64,000 nucleotides of DNA. It comes from Hyposmocoma kahamanoa (lineage: Eukaryota > Arthropoda > Insecta > Lepidoptera > Cosmopterigidae). The DNA lies in the NCBI RefSeq assembly GCF_003589595.1, contig NW_020653856.1, positions 2,261,581 to 2,325,580 of the forward strand, written 5' to 3'. This document shows positions 23,404 through 33,893 of this stretch, one piece after another. Made by a program: the position numbers and the translations under genes. How positions within the stretch are numbered: position 1 is the first letter of the stretch; each line of letters starts with the position of its first letter. A model generated the notes under the pieces. That model was not told the DNA's origin, did not search any database, and saw only the letters and a list, made by a program, of their open reading frames with translations.

Positions 23404-23622
23404 AACTAGCCGATACGCCTGTTCATAGCAGTTGCAGTACCACTCAGAGTTTTAAATCACAAAGGTCTGAGGAACACTGTTACTGCGCCCGACACACTGA
23501 GACATAAATTGACAAGTCCCATGTGCTGTAGTTGTCCCAGACATTACTGCTTGGCGGTAGAAATAGGTAAGGTAGCATTACTTCCCTGGACGAACTCTTT
23601 CACAAGAAGCTCTACTGTTACT
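23404..23622 (+). repeat. R1 repeat, linked to element D
   Basis: From ctagccgatacgcctgttca to caagaagctctactgttact. The flanking sequence is the same as beside the 13651 copy. Confidence 0.83.
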
Positions 23623-23624
23623 AT

Positions 23625-23875
23625 ATTTTGAATATTTGAATTTGCAATAAACGCCATTACTGTTATGACCAATGATATAAGGATGCGTACAGATCTGGCG
23701 AAAGCGCCGCGAATGCACTGCATGTGCGCTGCGTACGCGCTGGACACGTGCTGCATGCGTGCAGTTAAATACATGTTACTATATGTGACGCGCGAACGGC
23801 ACGCGAACAGATCGACTACACATGTACACAACGTAATGTGCGCACAAACTGCGCAGCTCGCGAACCTGGAATTGA
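23625..23875 (-). mobile_element. CpG-rich TIR element D, copy 2, one end lost
   Basis: Reverse complement of 13430-13640: gatgcgtacagatctggcg at 23682, then the same CG-rich interior to about 23870, where the second inverted end is replaced. It too is joined to an R1 repeat, at the same relative position. Confidence 0.7.
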
Positions 23876-23879
23876 GACC

Positions 23880-24324
23880 TGGAGAGACGTCGTTTTTCGA
23901 CGTCGGGAAGTGAGCGTGACTTACAGCTCCGCCACCAATGAGGACATTTGGTAGTTTAGTAGTTTAGTTTGGTAGTTTCATTTGGACTTTAGAGTCGACG
24001 GCTTAGCGGTGGCAATCGCTAGTTGTGCAATGCGCAACGAGAAGTGAGTGTGCCTACAGCTCCGGTACCCCTCTGGAAAATAGAGATAGTACGTGTACCT
24101 GGGGTGGCACTCCCGAGGCACTAGCCTCTCGAAAACCGGATGAAGTCACTTGACAGAGGTCTGTGGCAACCCTGTACACTGGCTGATCTGGGGTCAGAAC
24201 CTGAACTTGTAAGGTTCCTGTCCGCGCACAGGTTATAGTGCCCTTCTCGTATACCCTAAGGGTCGGTGTACTATAATCAAAACTAATGTAGGAAGATATG
24301 GGGCTGCTACTATATTAGATTCCC
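23880..24324. other. GC-richer unassigned segment
   Basis: Contains a perfect small hairpin gacgtcgtttttcgacgtc (23886-23904) and two similar blocks ending gaagtgagcgtgacttacag and gaagtgagtgtgcctacagc, about 120 bp apart. It has the look of a retroelement leader but could not be assigned. Confidence 0.35.
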
Positions 24325-24485
24325 GGGCCGGGAGAAATATTTGTGTGATCTACATTTATTGCTCAATCTCACGTGAGTTTGGGTCTAATTTGTGATTGTC
24401 TATGCTTTCCAAGGCACTTGCGATACAGGGTTTTCCTAGAGCGGGGCTATGTGTGCGTTATTTATTTCTTTCTTGTGCACAAACT
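24325..24485 (+). mobile_element. tRNA-derived SINE, head partly lost
   Basis: From gattcccgggccgggagaaa through gagtttgggtctaatttgtg to gagcggggctatgtgtgcgt it follows the same SINE on the + strand. The tRNA-like head upstream of the B-box is replaced. Confidence 0.75.
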
Positions 24486-24639
24486 ACATCAACGTATCTC
24501 TATTTTTGTCACTATATTATCTTTTCTACATGGTACATTTACATCGTAGTAAAACATCATAACATTCATTAAAACCAATATTATAATTTGTAAGTCAAAG
24601 TCTAATCAAATAATCATTTATTCCCTAGGTAAAATTTTT

Positions 24640-25035
24640 ACACTTCAAAACGTAATTTTTTAAGCTACATTTTAAGCTACTGCTCGTTCACTACGCTGAC
24701 CTCCCTGAGAAGAACGAGCAAGAAGCTCTAGGGATTGCTCTTTTTAAATAAACTTAAATGCTATGGAATACACTTTTAATCATAATTGTGTGGAATCTAG
24801 ACTATTGTCTTCTTTCCATACTTCTTTATCTAAAACATACCTACTCTTCAATTTTGTAATATGAATTTTCAATTAAAATACTTTTAATGTAAGTTTTAAA
24901 CTTAGGAAATGATAATCTTAATATATTCTCCGGAATTTTATTGTAAGAACGTATACAGTCGTTTACCTTAGTTAAACGAAATCATGGTACCATGAGTTAG
25001 GACTTAGTTCTAAGGTTAATATTATGACATAAAGC
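24640..25035 (-). mobile_element. LINE 3' UTR fragment (minus strand)
   Basis: Shares blocks with 58380-58620 in reverse complement: agaacgagcaagaagctcta, ataaacttaaatgctat, ctccggaattttattg and gtatacagtc. It also shares a downstream block (ggacttagttctaaggttaa) with 4735-4765. Confidence 0.7.
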
Positions 25036-25387
25036 AATATCTCCTTTGGTAAAGGTAGGTTGAGTGAAGAAAAACTTTTCACTGTTATTTCTTTCATACC
25101 ACATCGTTCTTGGATTTCAGCATTTTTTACTGATATTATGTGAAAATAATTTATTATTGTTCTATGCTCTTTTTATAAACTCTTTTTTTAATATACAAAT
25201 ACATTAGCATGAAACAATCCGCACATAGTCCCCATAAAATACCTAAAAAGATAATATCAAAAAGGATCAAGGCTCATTAATCCAAGTTATTAAAGTATCA
25301 AGTGAAAAACGTCATTTAATCCTAAAGCTTTAATACGGGCTTCAGTTAATTCTCGTTTTATCCTGGAGACATGTAATTAATCTTCCG

Positions 25388-26250
25388 ATCGGGTGAACAG
25401 CAAAGAGGCCAAATTGCACCAAGCTTGCTCGCAACTTGCTCAATTAAGGAGCTACGACGTAGAGCCAGAAAACTCGCGATTCTTTGCTTGTATCAAATAC
25501 TTTGCTTCGATGAGTTAGAACGATTTTGTTATGATAATGATGTTAAATTAAGCCAGGCTAGCTTGTAACTGGCTCAATGATGGAATTACGAGGTGGACCC
25601 AGAAAACTAGCGATGCTAAATTGTATTGCTTATGTCAAATACGTTGTTCCTACAAATGCGCGACAAATTGAACCACACTCACTTGTTAATGGCTTAATTG
25701 CGGAGCATCGATGTGGAGCCAGAAAACTAGCTTACTGAACGATCGCTTTGCTTATATCAGATACGTTGTTTCGACGAGTGGGCAGCAAAGAGGCCAAGTT
25801 AAATTACGCTCAATTGTAACTGGCTCAATTTTGGAGCATCGATTTGGGGCCAAAAAACTAGCGATTCTGAACGATACTCTTTGCTTATATCATGTACATG
25901 TGAGCAGGAAAGAGACCACTATTTGTTCGAAACTCATTCAATAGCGGAGCTACAAGCGAGGTATGAAAACTAGCGATGCTCAATATTACGCACCATTTAT
26001 GTCAGACATGCAGCTCGGTCGGGTGAGCAGCAATAAGGCGAAATTGTATCACGCTTGGTTGCTACTCGTTCAATTAAGGAGCGAGTGAGGCTAGATAACT
26101 AGCGATGCGGACTTAAACGCTCCTTTCGTATAGTATGCGTAGCTTTATCGGGTTGGTGGCGAAGGGATCGAATTGTACTGTTTACTCATAAGTCGCTCAA
26201 TTATGTATGGCTAGGGAATTAGTGTTGTCCTATAAGGTGCAAATTCTAGC
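25388..26250 (+). repeat. Decayed tandem array, about seven units of about 125 bp
   Basis: The phrase ccagaaaactagcgatgct or close variants recurs near 25467, 25600, 25720, 25851, 25965, 26093 and 26214, spaced 115-133 bp. Each is preceded by a ggctcaatt...ggagc block and followed by a ctttgcttat..c.gatacgttg-like block. Units differ at many positions, so the array is old. Confidence 0.82.
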
Positions 26251-26599
26251 TACATTAGGTAAATATAGTAATGTAATAGAATGAAGTAAATCATGCAACG
26301 ATTCTTGCTATCTGCTTATTTTTGTAATCAAGAGACGTACCCTGAGCTAGTGAGCTAGCTAGCTATAACCTTCGATGAATTACCAATAATAAACTAATTG
26401 TTTTCTATCAATATAAATATTCTATAAGATTAATCATGCAATAAAATGTTTACTGAGACATTAATTTAATTTTGAACCTTATGTTTGCGTCTTCATGTTT
26501 GACTTTCATTATTTTTATCGTATCGATGGCGTCCACTGTCCTTGCCGAAGTTATTGTCGCTAACTTTTCTACGTTACTGATAGTTTTTTTTTACAGTAC

Positions 26600-26692
26600 C
26601 AAGAGACGAGACGAACAAGTCGTGCGCCTGGTGGCAAGCGACACGCCTGTCTATAACAGATGCAGTACCACTCAGAGCTTTAAATCGCGATT
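26600..26692 (+). repeat. R1 repeat, left-end fragment
   Basis: gagacgaacaagtcgtgcgc to gctttaaatcgcgat; it ends exactly where the decayed LINE begins. Confidence 0.78.
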
Positions 26693-26699
26693 ATATAAA

Positions 26700-29590
26700 C
26701 GCCCAAAGCATACCTAGTCACCACACAGAGGAGCTTGATACTTTTTCCTTGGACTCTTTACATGCGGTGCTTGTTTCTGAAAGCTGGTTTAAGCCATGTC
26801 ATAATTGAACTACATATGCCTTACCAGGTTATGTTTTGGTTCGCAATGACCATCTTGTGAAGAGAGGTGGTGGTGTAGCCATCTATCTTTGCAGTTCCAT
26901 TCCTTTCAAGACTCTCTCATCATCGGACCAAAATGAAAATGGCATCGAATACCTTTTCTTAGAGATGGTGGTTTCTGGGGTTAAAGCGGTTCTTGGAGTT
27001 GTTTATTGTCTTCCTGCTGTCGATTTTATCACATCTCTTACTTCTGTGTTAGATCCGCTCGCGACAGACTACACGCATCACATAATCATGGGTGATTTCA
27101 ACACTGACCTCCTTAAAGACTCTCTCGCGTCCCGTAATTTTCCCGTAAAGCTACCATTAAGTCCTTCTCATTATCTATACTTGAGCTTAATGCTACTCAT
27201 CACAACATTGAATCCAAGGACTCATGGATTGATCATGCTATTGTCTCCTCTGCTGACCTTGTAGTGAAGCACGGTCAGGTTCCCGCCCCTGGTTTTTCCC
27301 GCCATAACTTGATTTTTGTGATGTACAAAATGAAGCCTCGCCAACGTTCTCCAGAAACTAGGGAACTGAGAAATTTTGCTAGGCTTGACTTAGACGAACT
27401 TGCTCACGATGCATCTACTATTGATTGGTCCGGGGTTATGCAGCGCCCACTATAGATGGCAAGCTGACAACATTCAGTGCCACCTTATTAAGTTTTTACG
27501 AGAAGCATGCACCATTACGCTCAGTGAAACTGAAAAGACCACCTGCGCCCTGGATCACTCCTTCGGTGCGTATAGCAATGAGGAGGCGTGACAGTTTTCG
27601 TAAATTTAAATGTTGTAGTTCTGAGGAAAACTGGGCTACTTTCAAGGCTCATAGAATTCGCTGTAACCAGATGGTGAGAGCTGCAAAGCGACGCTATTTT
27701 TATGACAACCTTCTCCACTCTTCTCCGGCTGACACCTTGAATATTTTTGAAGTCTATTGGCTTAGTTAGGCCTCAGAATGACACTTTACCTCATCCTTTC
27801 ACTCTTGACGATGTCAATCGGCATTTCTCTGCTAGTGTCAGCACTCAATGGGCAGGCAAAGCGGATGCTCTCAAAGATGTTCCTTCCTTGTGCCAACAAC
27901 AATCTGAAAATTTTATCTTTTCTTTGGTGTCGGAGTCCGATATTCGCAACACAATAATGTCTTTAAAATTTAAAGCTGTTGGATGTGATGATATTAGTCG
28001 ACAAATGATAGTCTTTTGTTTAGATAGTGCTCTGCCTATTATTACTCACATTATCAACCCATCTCTCTCGCCTGGTACGTTCCCTAACAATTAGCGCAGG
28101 GCGCATGTGTTCCCTTTTCCAAAGATTAATAACCCCACAGCCCTTAAACACTTTAGGCCAATTTCTATACTATCCTTCCTTTCAAAAATTCTTGAAGCGA
28201 TTGTTTATCGCCAACAGTCATGTTTCCTTTTTAGAAACAATATCCTCGACCAGTACCAGTATGGTTTTCGGACTGGCCTCAGTACCACGACAGCGTTACT
28301 GAAAGTTACAGGGGACATTCGTGAGGGCATGGAGGATCCACGGTTAACGGTATTAGTCCTCATTGATTTTTCTAACGCATTCAATGCTGTTGACCATGAT
28401 ATTCTTCTTGCTATCCTTGCTTATCTGCGAATTTCTCCTCCGGAACTGGACTGGTTTTCTTCATATCTTCGAGGGCGCAAGTAAGCGGTTCGTGCTAAGG
28501 ACTCCATGTCTAATTGGTCAGACCTTGAGGCGGGTGTCCCCCAAGGTGGAATTCTTTCGCCTCTATTGTTCTCCGTTTTCATCACTTTAATTTCTCCTAT
28601 CCTCCACAATTCTCACCATCTGTATGCAGATGATCTGCAAATATATGCGCACAAGCGCTTAATGAAGATCTGAGGCGTATTGCTGATTGGTCGAGTAAGT
28701 TTGACATCAGTGTCAACCCAAGTACATGCCAAGGTATTGTCGTGGGTAGTTCTCATGCTTTGACTAGGTTGGACATGAGCTCTGTCGCGCCTCTTTCTTA
28801 TAATGATACACCTATTGTATTCGCACCGCATGTTGTGAATCTGGGATTACACATTGATATAACTTTAAGCTGGAAACCCCAGATTGACTACATTAGTCAG
28901 AAGATCATTGGCACCTTAAGATCGTTCTACCAATTTAAACACTTTCTACCCATCTCAACAAAAACCCACTTAGTACAGGCCACTATTTTTCCTATCCTTA
29001 TTATGCTGATGTGTGTTATGCTGATATCACCCAGGAACTTCTCAACAAAATAAATCGCTTGCTCAACAGTTGCATTCGCTTTATTTATGGACTTCGAAAA
29101 TTTGATCACGTATCCGCATGTTGCAATGAGCTGAAGTGCTTACGATTCGCCAACGTCGTGATTTGAGAATACTTTGTTTGAGAATATACTGTTTACTCTA
29201 CCATTAATGATAAATGTGCACCTGGATATTTGAAATGTAAATTTCAATATTTGGGTGCATCCTATAATCGCAATCTTCGCTCAGACAGCAAATTGACTAT
29301 TTTAATTCCTTCTCACCGTACAGATTTTCTTTCTAACTCATTTACTCTTCAGGTAATACGACTCTGGAACGCTCTACCGCCTCATATTCAAAAAGCGCCG
29401 AATAAACTAGCTTTCAAGCAATTAGTCCGCGATTTCATATAGGTGTCTCAATCTACATCCCATTAGTCTGACATTGTTATATATATGTATATTGAATATA
29501 TGTATATGTCTATGTATTATATATTATGTATTTGTGTGTATTAAGGTTGCTTATATAAGTATATAGTTAGTCATATAATATTATGTGCCC
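26700..29590 (+). mobile_element. Decayed CR1-like LINE copy, 5'-truncated
   Basis: The copy joins directly to a partial R1 repeat at about 26692. Fragments of one ORF2 follow in order through several frames. The 3' end is an AT-rich stretch of ta/tg repeats (29470-29590). The two CR1-like copies at 26.7 and 29.8 kb are close neighbours in the same orientation but differ in sequence and decay. Confidence 0.85.
26733..29442 (+). pseudogene. LINE ORF2 pseudogene (endonuclease, reverse transcriptase)
   Basis: Endonuclease pieces: VLVSESWFK (about 26780), GGGVAIYL, MGDFNTDLL (27085-27115). A frame change follows near 27160. Linker pieces lie at 27300-27720 (RPPAPWITPSVRIAMRRRD). Reverse transcriptase pieces: LKHFRPISILSFLSKILE (28140-28200), YGFRTGLSTTTALL, LIDFSNAFNAVDHDI (28350-28400), a shifted GVPQGG block near 28530, and YADD at 28623-28634. 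The C-terminal block (SFTLQVIRLWNALPPHI) ends at 29442. At least six frame changes and stops occur, so it is dead. Confidence 0.88.
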
Positions 29591-30133
29591 TATTTATATA
29601 GAGTTTAAACTACATCACTTCAGGGTAGTCATCGGCCGTAATAGCGTCGACACGTACTTTGTTACTGTTCTAAGTTTAATATCGGATATCAGTGCTAAAA
29701 GTTAATTACATATATAAAACCTATACCATTTTGAAGAGAAAGCAATTCCCTACACAGTAATAAAAACCGTTTATAAATCAGCCAAATATCAAAGAAAATA
29801 CAACCAAAACAAATTTAATAATTATCATCAACGGCCGGCGGACCTGACCTACCGCACATAAGGTGCCTGACTTGGTGCACCGCACGTCGGAGCGAGACCG
29901 GTTTGACGACATTCTTGCTGCCCGCACCGACCGACTCGCTTTGCCTGCCGCTGCGACATCATCACCTACACACCGCACCGTGTAGCGCCCCTCAGACTCC
30001 GCCTTCCCTACGGTTACGAGCTACGCGCTACAAGTCTACCTACAGCTCACCGTACCGTCTCGCCTCTTTGATCAATCGCTACGCAGAATCGAGGTATTGA
30101 CTTTTTGTTTTTGTAAAGGATTTTTCATCTACA

Positions 30134-31201
30134 ATGCCTGCCTCTGGCTGCCACGCTTGCGGGATTACAAACCCCCAAGATCCGGTTAACCTAGCTTGCA
30201 CAAAATGCAGAAACAAATATCACACGCTGTGTGTTCAAATAGACCAAGATACATTTGAACAACTTACTGAAGCGCAATTGAACAACTGGACCTGCCCAGT
30301 CTGCACGTGCTCCCTTCCAAAGAGTGGAAACTCAGAAACGGTAGTCTCTGGTAGTCCGGCCCGGTTGTTTACCTATACGCCAAGTCCCAACGTCAACACC
30401 AGGAGAGGGTCCGAAAAAGATCAAACTAAAAAACAAACTGAAAATATACTGTCTTCAGACCACACTCTGGAAATGCTGTCTGAACTTAGACAACTAAAGG
30501 CTCATGTGTGTAAACAAAATCAGGAGATGGGACTCCTGAGACAAGATTTATTAGAGGTAAAACAACAACTATCATCAATGTCCCAAATCTCAGAGAAAAT
30601 TAAAATTTTTGAACTCAAAATCACGGAGCAAGCCGTGGAAATAAATTTACTTCAGAAATCCCTCAAAGCAACCGAAGCAACAATTAACACACAGGAACAA
30701 AACCATTTACGCAAAGAGGTAGAAATCGCTGGAATCCCAGAAGTTGAGAGTGAGAACCCCTATCACCTGGCGCTTGCCACAGCAAAAAAGCTTGGCGTAG
30801 ACTTACTGGACTCTGACATCGACTGTGCACATAGAACTGGACCTAAGCAAAAGTCTTTCGAGAACAAAAACCACCTACCGCGCACCATTGTACTGAGACT
30901 CATCAGACAGTGCAAACGTGACGAGCTCGTCAAAGCAGCAAAAAGCCGCCGAAACTTAAACAGCGAGTATTTGGCGCCAGGGCCAGCTTCTAAAGTGTAC
31001 GTGAACGAAAGGCTCACAAAGACAAATCGTTTGTTATTTCGTGAGTCAAGAAAACGCGCTACTCAACACGGTTTTCGTTTTTGCTGGATTAGCAGCGGAC
31101 ATATTTACGTACGTCAGGCTGAAAGAAAACCAGCAGTCCAAATCAAGACATATGAAGACCTCGACAAGGCTGTGGGACCAGCGCAACATGAAACTCCATA
31201 A
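30134..31201 (+). CDS. LINE ORF1: PHD-type zinc finger, coiled coil and FP25K-like domain
   Basis: 355 residues, intact. Residues 6-57 form a C4HC3 zinc pattern (C6, C9, C22, C25, H30, C33, C54, C57) typical of a PHD finger. About residues 110-190 are heptad-rich (LEMLSELRQLKAH, LRQDLLEVKQQL) and should form a coiled coil for oligomerisation. About residues 195-345 match the FP25K-like fold seen in ORF1 proteins of insect CR1-like elements, with EIAGIPE, AHRTGP and the conserved VYVNERLT block. The likely role is nucleic-acid chaperone in the retrotransposon RNP. It keeps a perfect frame although its partner ORF2 has lost the polymerase. Confidence 0.88.
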   Translation: MPASGCHACGITNPQDPVNLACTKCRNKYHTLCVQIDQDTFEQLTEAQLNNWTCPVCTCSLPKSGNSETVVSGSPARLFTYTPSPNVNTRRGSEKDQTKKQTENILSSDHTLEMLSELRQLKAHVCKQNQEMGLLRQDLLEVKQQLSSMSQISEKIKIFELKITEQAVEINLLQKSLKATEATINTQEQNHLRKEVEIAGIPEVESENPYHLALATAKKLGVDLLDSDIDCAHRTGPKQKSFENKNHLPRTIVLRLIRQCKRDELVKAAKSRRNLNSEYLAPGPASKVYVNERLTKTNRLLFRESRKRATQHGFRFCWISSGHIYVRQAERKPAVQIKTYEDLDKAVGPAQHETP

Positions 31202-31647
31202 ATATCCTGACAACATTATTCCCGAAACCTCTGCGAGTGTCGCTCAGCGTCAATATCTAGTAGCACATGCATTAACTTCTATCACACTTTATCTCGAAGA
31301 ATCATCAGCAGTCACTAAGTACCCAATCATAATCACAGAAACACACACCAAAACACCTTCTAGTACACATACTTACTCTTTTTCAATCACTCACAAAAAA
31401 ACTGTACAACCAATCATAAACGTTCACCATGCACGTAACCTAAAATCACAACACGATAGCTATCATACAACAAACCGCCCCAGCGTACAATCTGAATACA
31501 CTGCCCGGTCGCTGCTCCACTTATTTAGAAACACACATACGTGTCCTGTTCGCCATCCCCAAGTAGTTAACATATTGTCCTCCATTGTTGCACCCATGAC
31601 ATTAGACTGTGCAAAAAACATAATTATCCACTCTCAATATTACTCTC

Positions 31648-32919
31648 ATGGCAACACTTGATCAAAATACTGTAAACGAGATAGACAACTCAATTTCGAT
31701 CGAATGTCATGAGTGTAACATGCTTGAGGACTGCAAGTATAGGCTTAATGCACACCCATTCAGAATTGTCACATACAACATACGGAGTATCCAGAAAAAC
31801 ATATATGCATTCATAGTGGCACTGGAGCGCCTTAAGCTTGATATCGATGTTATAATACTCACCGAGTGCTGGCTTTCCGCGGGCACAGCAATCGCCCAAA
31901 TTCCGGAATATAGATCCTATCACACTTTACTTACCAACAACAGAGCTGGCGGAGTGGTTGTGTACATCAGGAACGACATATGTGCGACGGTGGAGGAGCC
32001 GATCCTCCTCAATGCAGACTGCCTAAAAATAACACTACCAAATTCTACCACCATAATCAGTATTTATCGTTCCCCTTCATTTACTAATACCAGGCCATTT
32101 CTAACAAGCCTGGCAGAACTTTTGGAGCCCATTCACAACTCTCGTGTCATCGTCGCAGGTGACATCAGCATCAATATTCTTGATTGCCTTGACCCCTCCG
32201 TTAATGAATACTCCTGTCTTCTGGCTGAATTGGGATTTCTCCCAGCTATCACAAAGCCAACTCGACTTGATTCTTGCCTCGATCACTTTTTTATACGCTC
32301 GAAAGCTGATAGTGCCGTCGGCCTGGTGGCGGGGCTTGCTATTACTGACCACGACCTGGCAATTCTGGGCCTTGCAAATCCGAACACAATAACTAGTCAT
32401 AATCGACATAAAACCACAACTGATCACTCGGCCGTCGTTAGGGATTTGAAGGCTGTCGATTGGACACCTGTAATGATTGCCTTGGACGTGGACTCGGCGG
32501 TGTCAGAGTTCAACCACATTCTTACATCCATCATAAATAAAAACACATCTACCAAACGTCTAAGCAGGCAGACATTTATCCTAAAGCCATGGATTACCAG
32601 GGGCCTTTTGAGATGCATGGTTCACAGAGATAAATTACACCTCGACCTTCGATGTCACCCAGACGATCCGATACGCAAGCGTATTTACCTCAGGTACCGA
32701 AATTTTCTCACAAACCTTCTTCACAGCCTGAAACAAGATTACGAACGCCGAGAACTAGAAGCAAATCGCAATAATCCCAAAAAACTCTGGAAAACCATAA
32801 AAACCATTATTGAATCACCTTCAACTCGAGGTTATGCTCAAAAAACACTATCGGCATCCCACCGCAGAGCTTTTTTCGGAAGCTCGAGTTTTAAATGTTC
32901 GTCAAATTTACATTTCTAG
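31648..32919 (+). pseudogene. LINE ORF2, endonuclease only; reverse transcriptase deleted
   Basis: The ORF opens at 31648 and encodes an APE-type endonuclease (about residues 35-270) with YNIRS, ILTECWLS, AGDISIN, CLDHFF and TDHD blocks. GDFN is altered to GDIS-type and SDH to TDH, so activity is uncertain. A linker follows to about residue 390 (KKLWKTIK). The frame then runs through the deletion junction into out-of-frame C-terminal sequence and stops at 32919. The N-terminus after the 446-bp spacer is the first good Met. Confidence 0.82.
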
Positions 32920-33193
32920 AGTATTTTTAATGGCCCACAAGTCCACAATTGGGTCGCCGAACTATGCAGCGCTATTACACAAAAGGGTCTTCCAAGTACC
33001 TAACACTTCCGTTAGAACGGCATTTGCCAGGAACCATCTCGCCTATAAGTTGCCACTCATCTACAACAGGATCAATCGCTCTATCCCTGAAATAAAAACT
33101 TTCCGAATTCGCAAAGCCAAGGCCCTGCTCAACAACTGGCTTCTCGAACTGTCCTACCAAGACACTGAAAATCTTCTCAAAATAATAGGTTAA
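32835..33193 (+). pseudogene. C-terminal remnant of the same LINE ORF2
   Basis: In a second frame the sequence resumes with the C-terminal region typical of CR1-like reverse transcriptases: ELFSEARVLNVRQIYISRV, then RVFQVPNTSVRTAFARNH and LPLIYNRINRSIPEI. It ends at 33193. Between the linker and this block the polymerase domain is absent. A frameshift near 32880 also separates it from the upstream reading. Confidence 0.8.
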
Positions 33194-33385
33194 TCGTCTG
33201 CACACCTTCACTCATTCTCACACGCACACAGACACAAACACACACACTCACACACACATTTTAATTACCCCTGTTAATTATTTTGAACCCAGCTCTCCGG
33301 TTGACTGGTAGAGAATGCCTAATGGCATTAAGTCCGCCATTTGTATTGTTTTGTGTGCAATAAAGTTTAAATAAATAAATAAAAG

Positions 33386-33650
33386 ATTTGAGAGACGGTG
33401 TCACTGCGCCTGTCACCCTGAGACATAAGTTGATATGTCTCAGGGTGACAGGTGCAGTGACTTTGGCAGTTGACTAGTTTCACGTGCCTGTAATTTCACT
33501 AGCACCCATATCCTTCAAAATTGGACACAGTGCAATGCTCACATTACTGCTTGGTGGTAAAAATACAGCAAGTAGCAGTTTGCCATTGACGAAAGCATTT
33601 GTCAATCAGCGTAACGTGCTTGCCGACTGTTGCCCCGGGTCGGTTAAACA
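33386..33650 (+). repeat. R1 repeat, rearranged, with hairpin
   Basis: The left third is lost at the LINE tail. An inverted duplication of R1 sequence forms a hairpin: arms 33402-33427 and 33434-33459, 26 bp with one mismatch. The rest follows R1 to about 33650 with the right end decayed. Confidence 0.75.
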
Positions 33651-33654
33651 TACA

Positions 33655-33893
33655 GAGGATATAATAATAATAATAATAACGCACACACTCAACATAGCCC
33701 CGCACTAGGGAAACCCTGTGTCGCGGGTGCCATGGACACACACATAGACAACCACAAATTACACCCAAACTCACGAGAGAAATAAATGTAGGTCATACAA
33801 ATATTTCGCCCGGCCCGGGAATCGAACCTGGGACCTCTGCGTGGCAGTCCGGCATGGTAACCGTTCGGCCACGGAGGCAGTTCAGTGAATAAT
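33655..33893 (-). mobile_element. tRNA-derived SINE
   Basis: The minus-strand head has an A-box-like tggccgaacgg and a B-box ggttcgattcc, followed by the body (gggcgaaatatttgtatgac, gagtttgggtgtaatttgtg) and a taat-rich tail at 33660-33680. This marks a pol III-type SINE, not a functional tRNA gene. Confidence 0.85.

Larger units (their letters stand above)
29829..33385 (+). mobile_element. CR1-like LINE with intact 5' half, internal deletion of the reverse transcriptase
   Basis: The layout is a GC-rich 5' UTR (about 29829-30133), complete ORF1, spacer, ORF2 endonuclease, abrupt join near 32820-32840 to the ORF2 C-terminus, then a 3' UTR ending in an aaataaataaataaaa tail at about 33383. The tail joins a damaged R1 repeat. 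The 5' end is present, unlike most LINE copies. The reverse transcriptase region, expected at roughly 1.4 kb or more, is missing. The copy could only move with enzyme supplied in trans. Confidence 0.88.

Noticed and set aside
33800..33893. Functional tRNA gene
   Set aside because: The A and B boxes belong to a SINE head followed by the SINE body; no proper acceptor stem closes.
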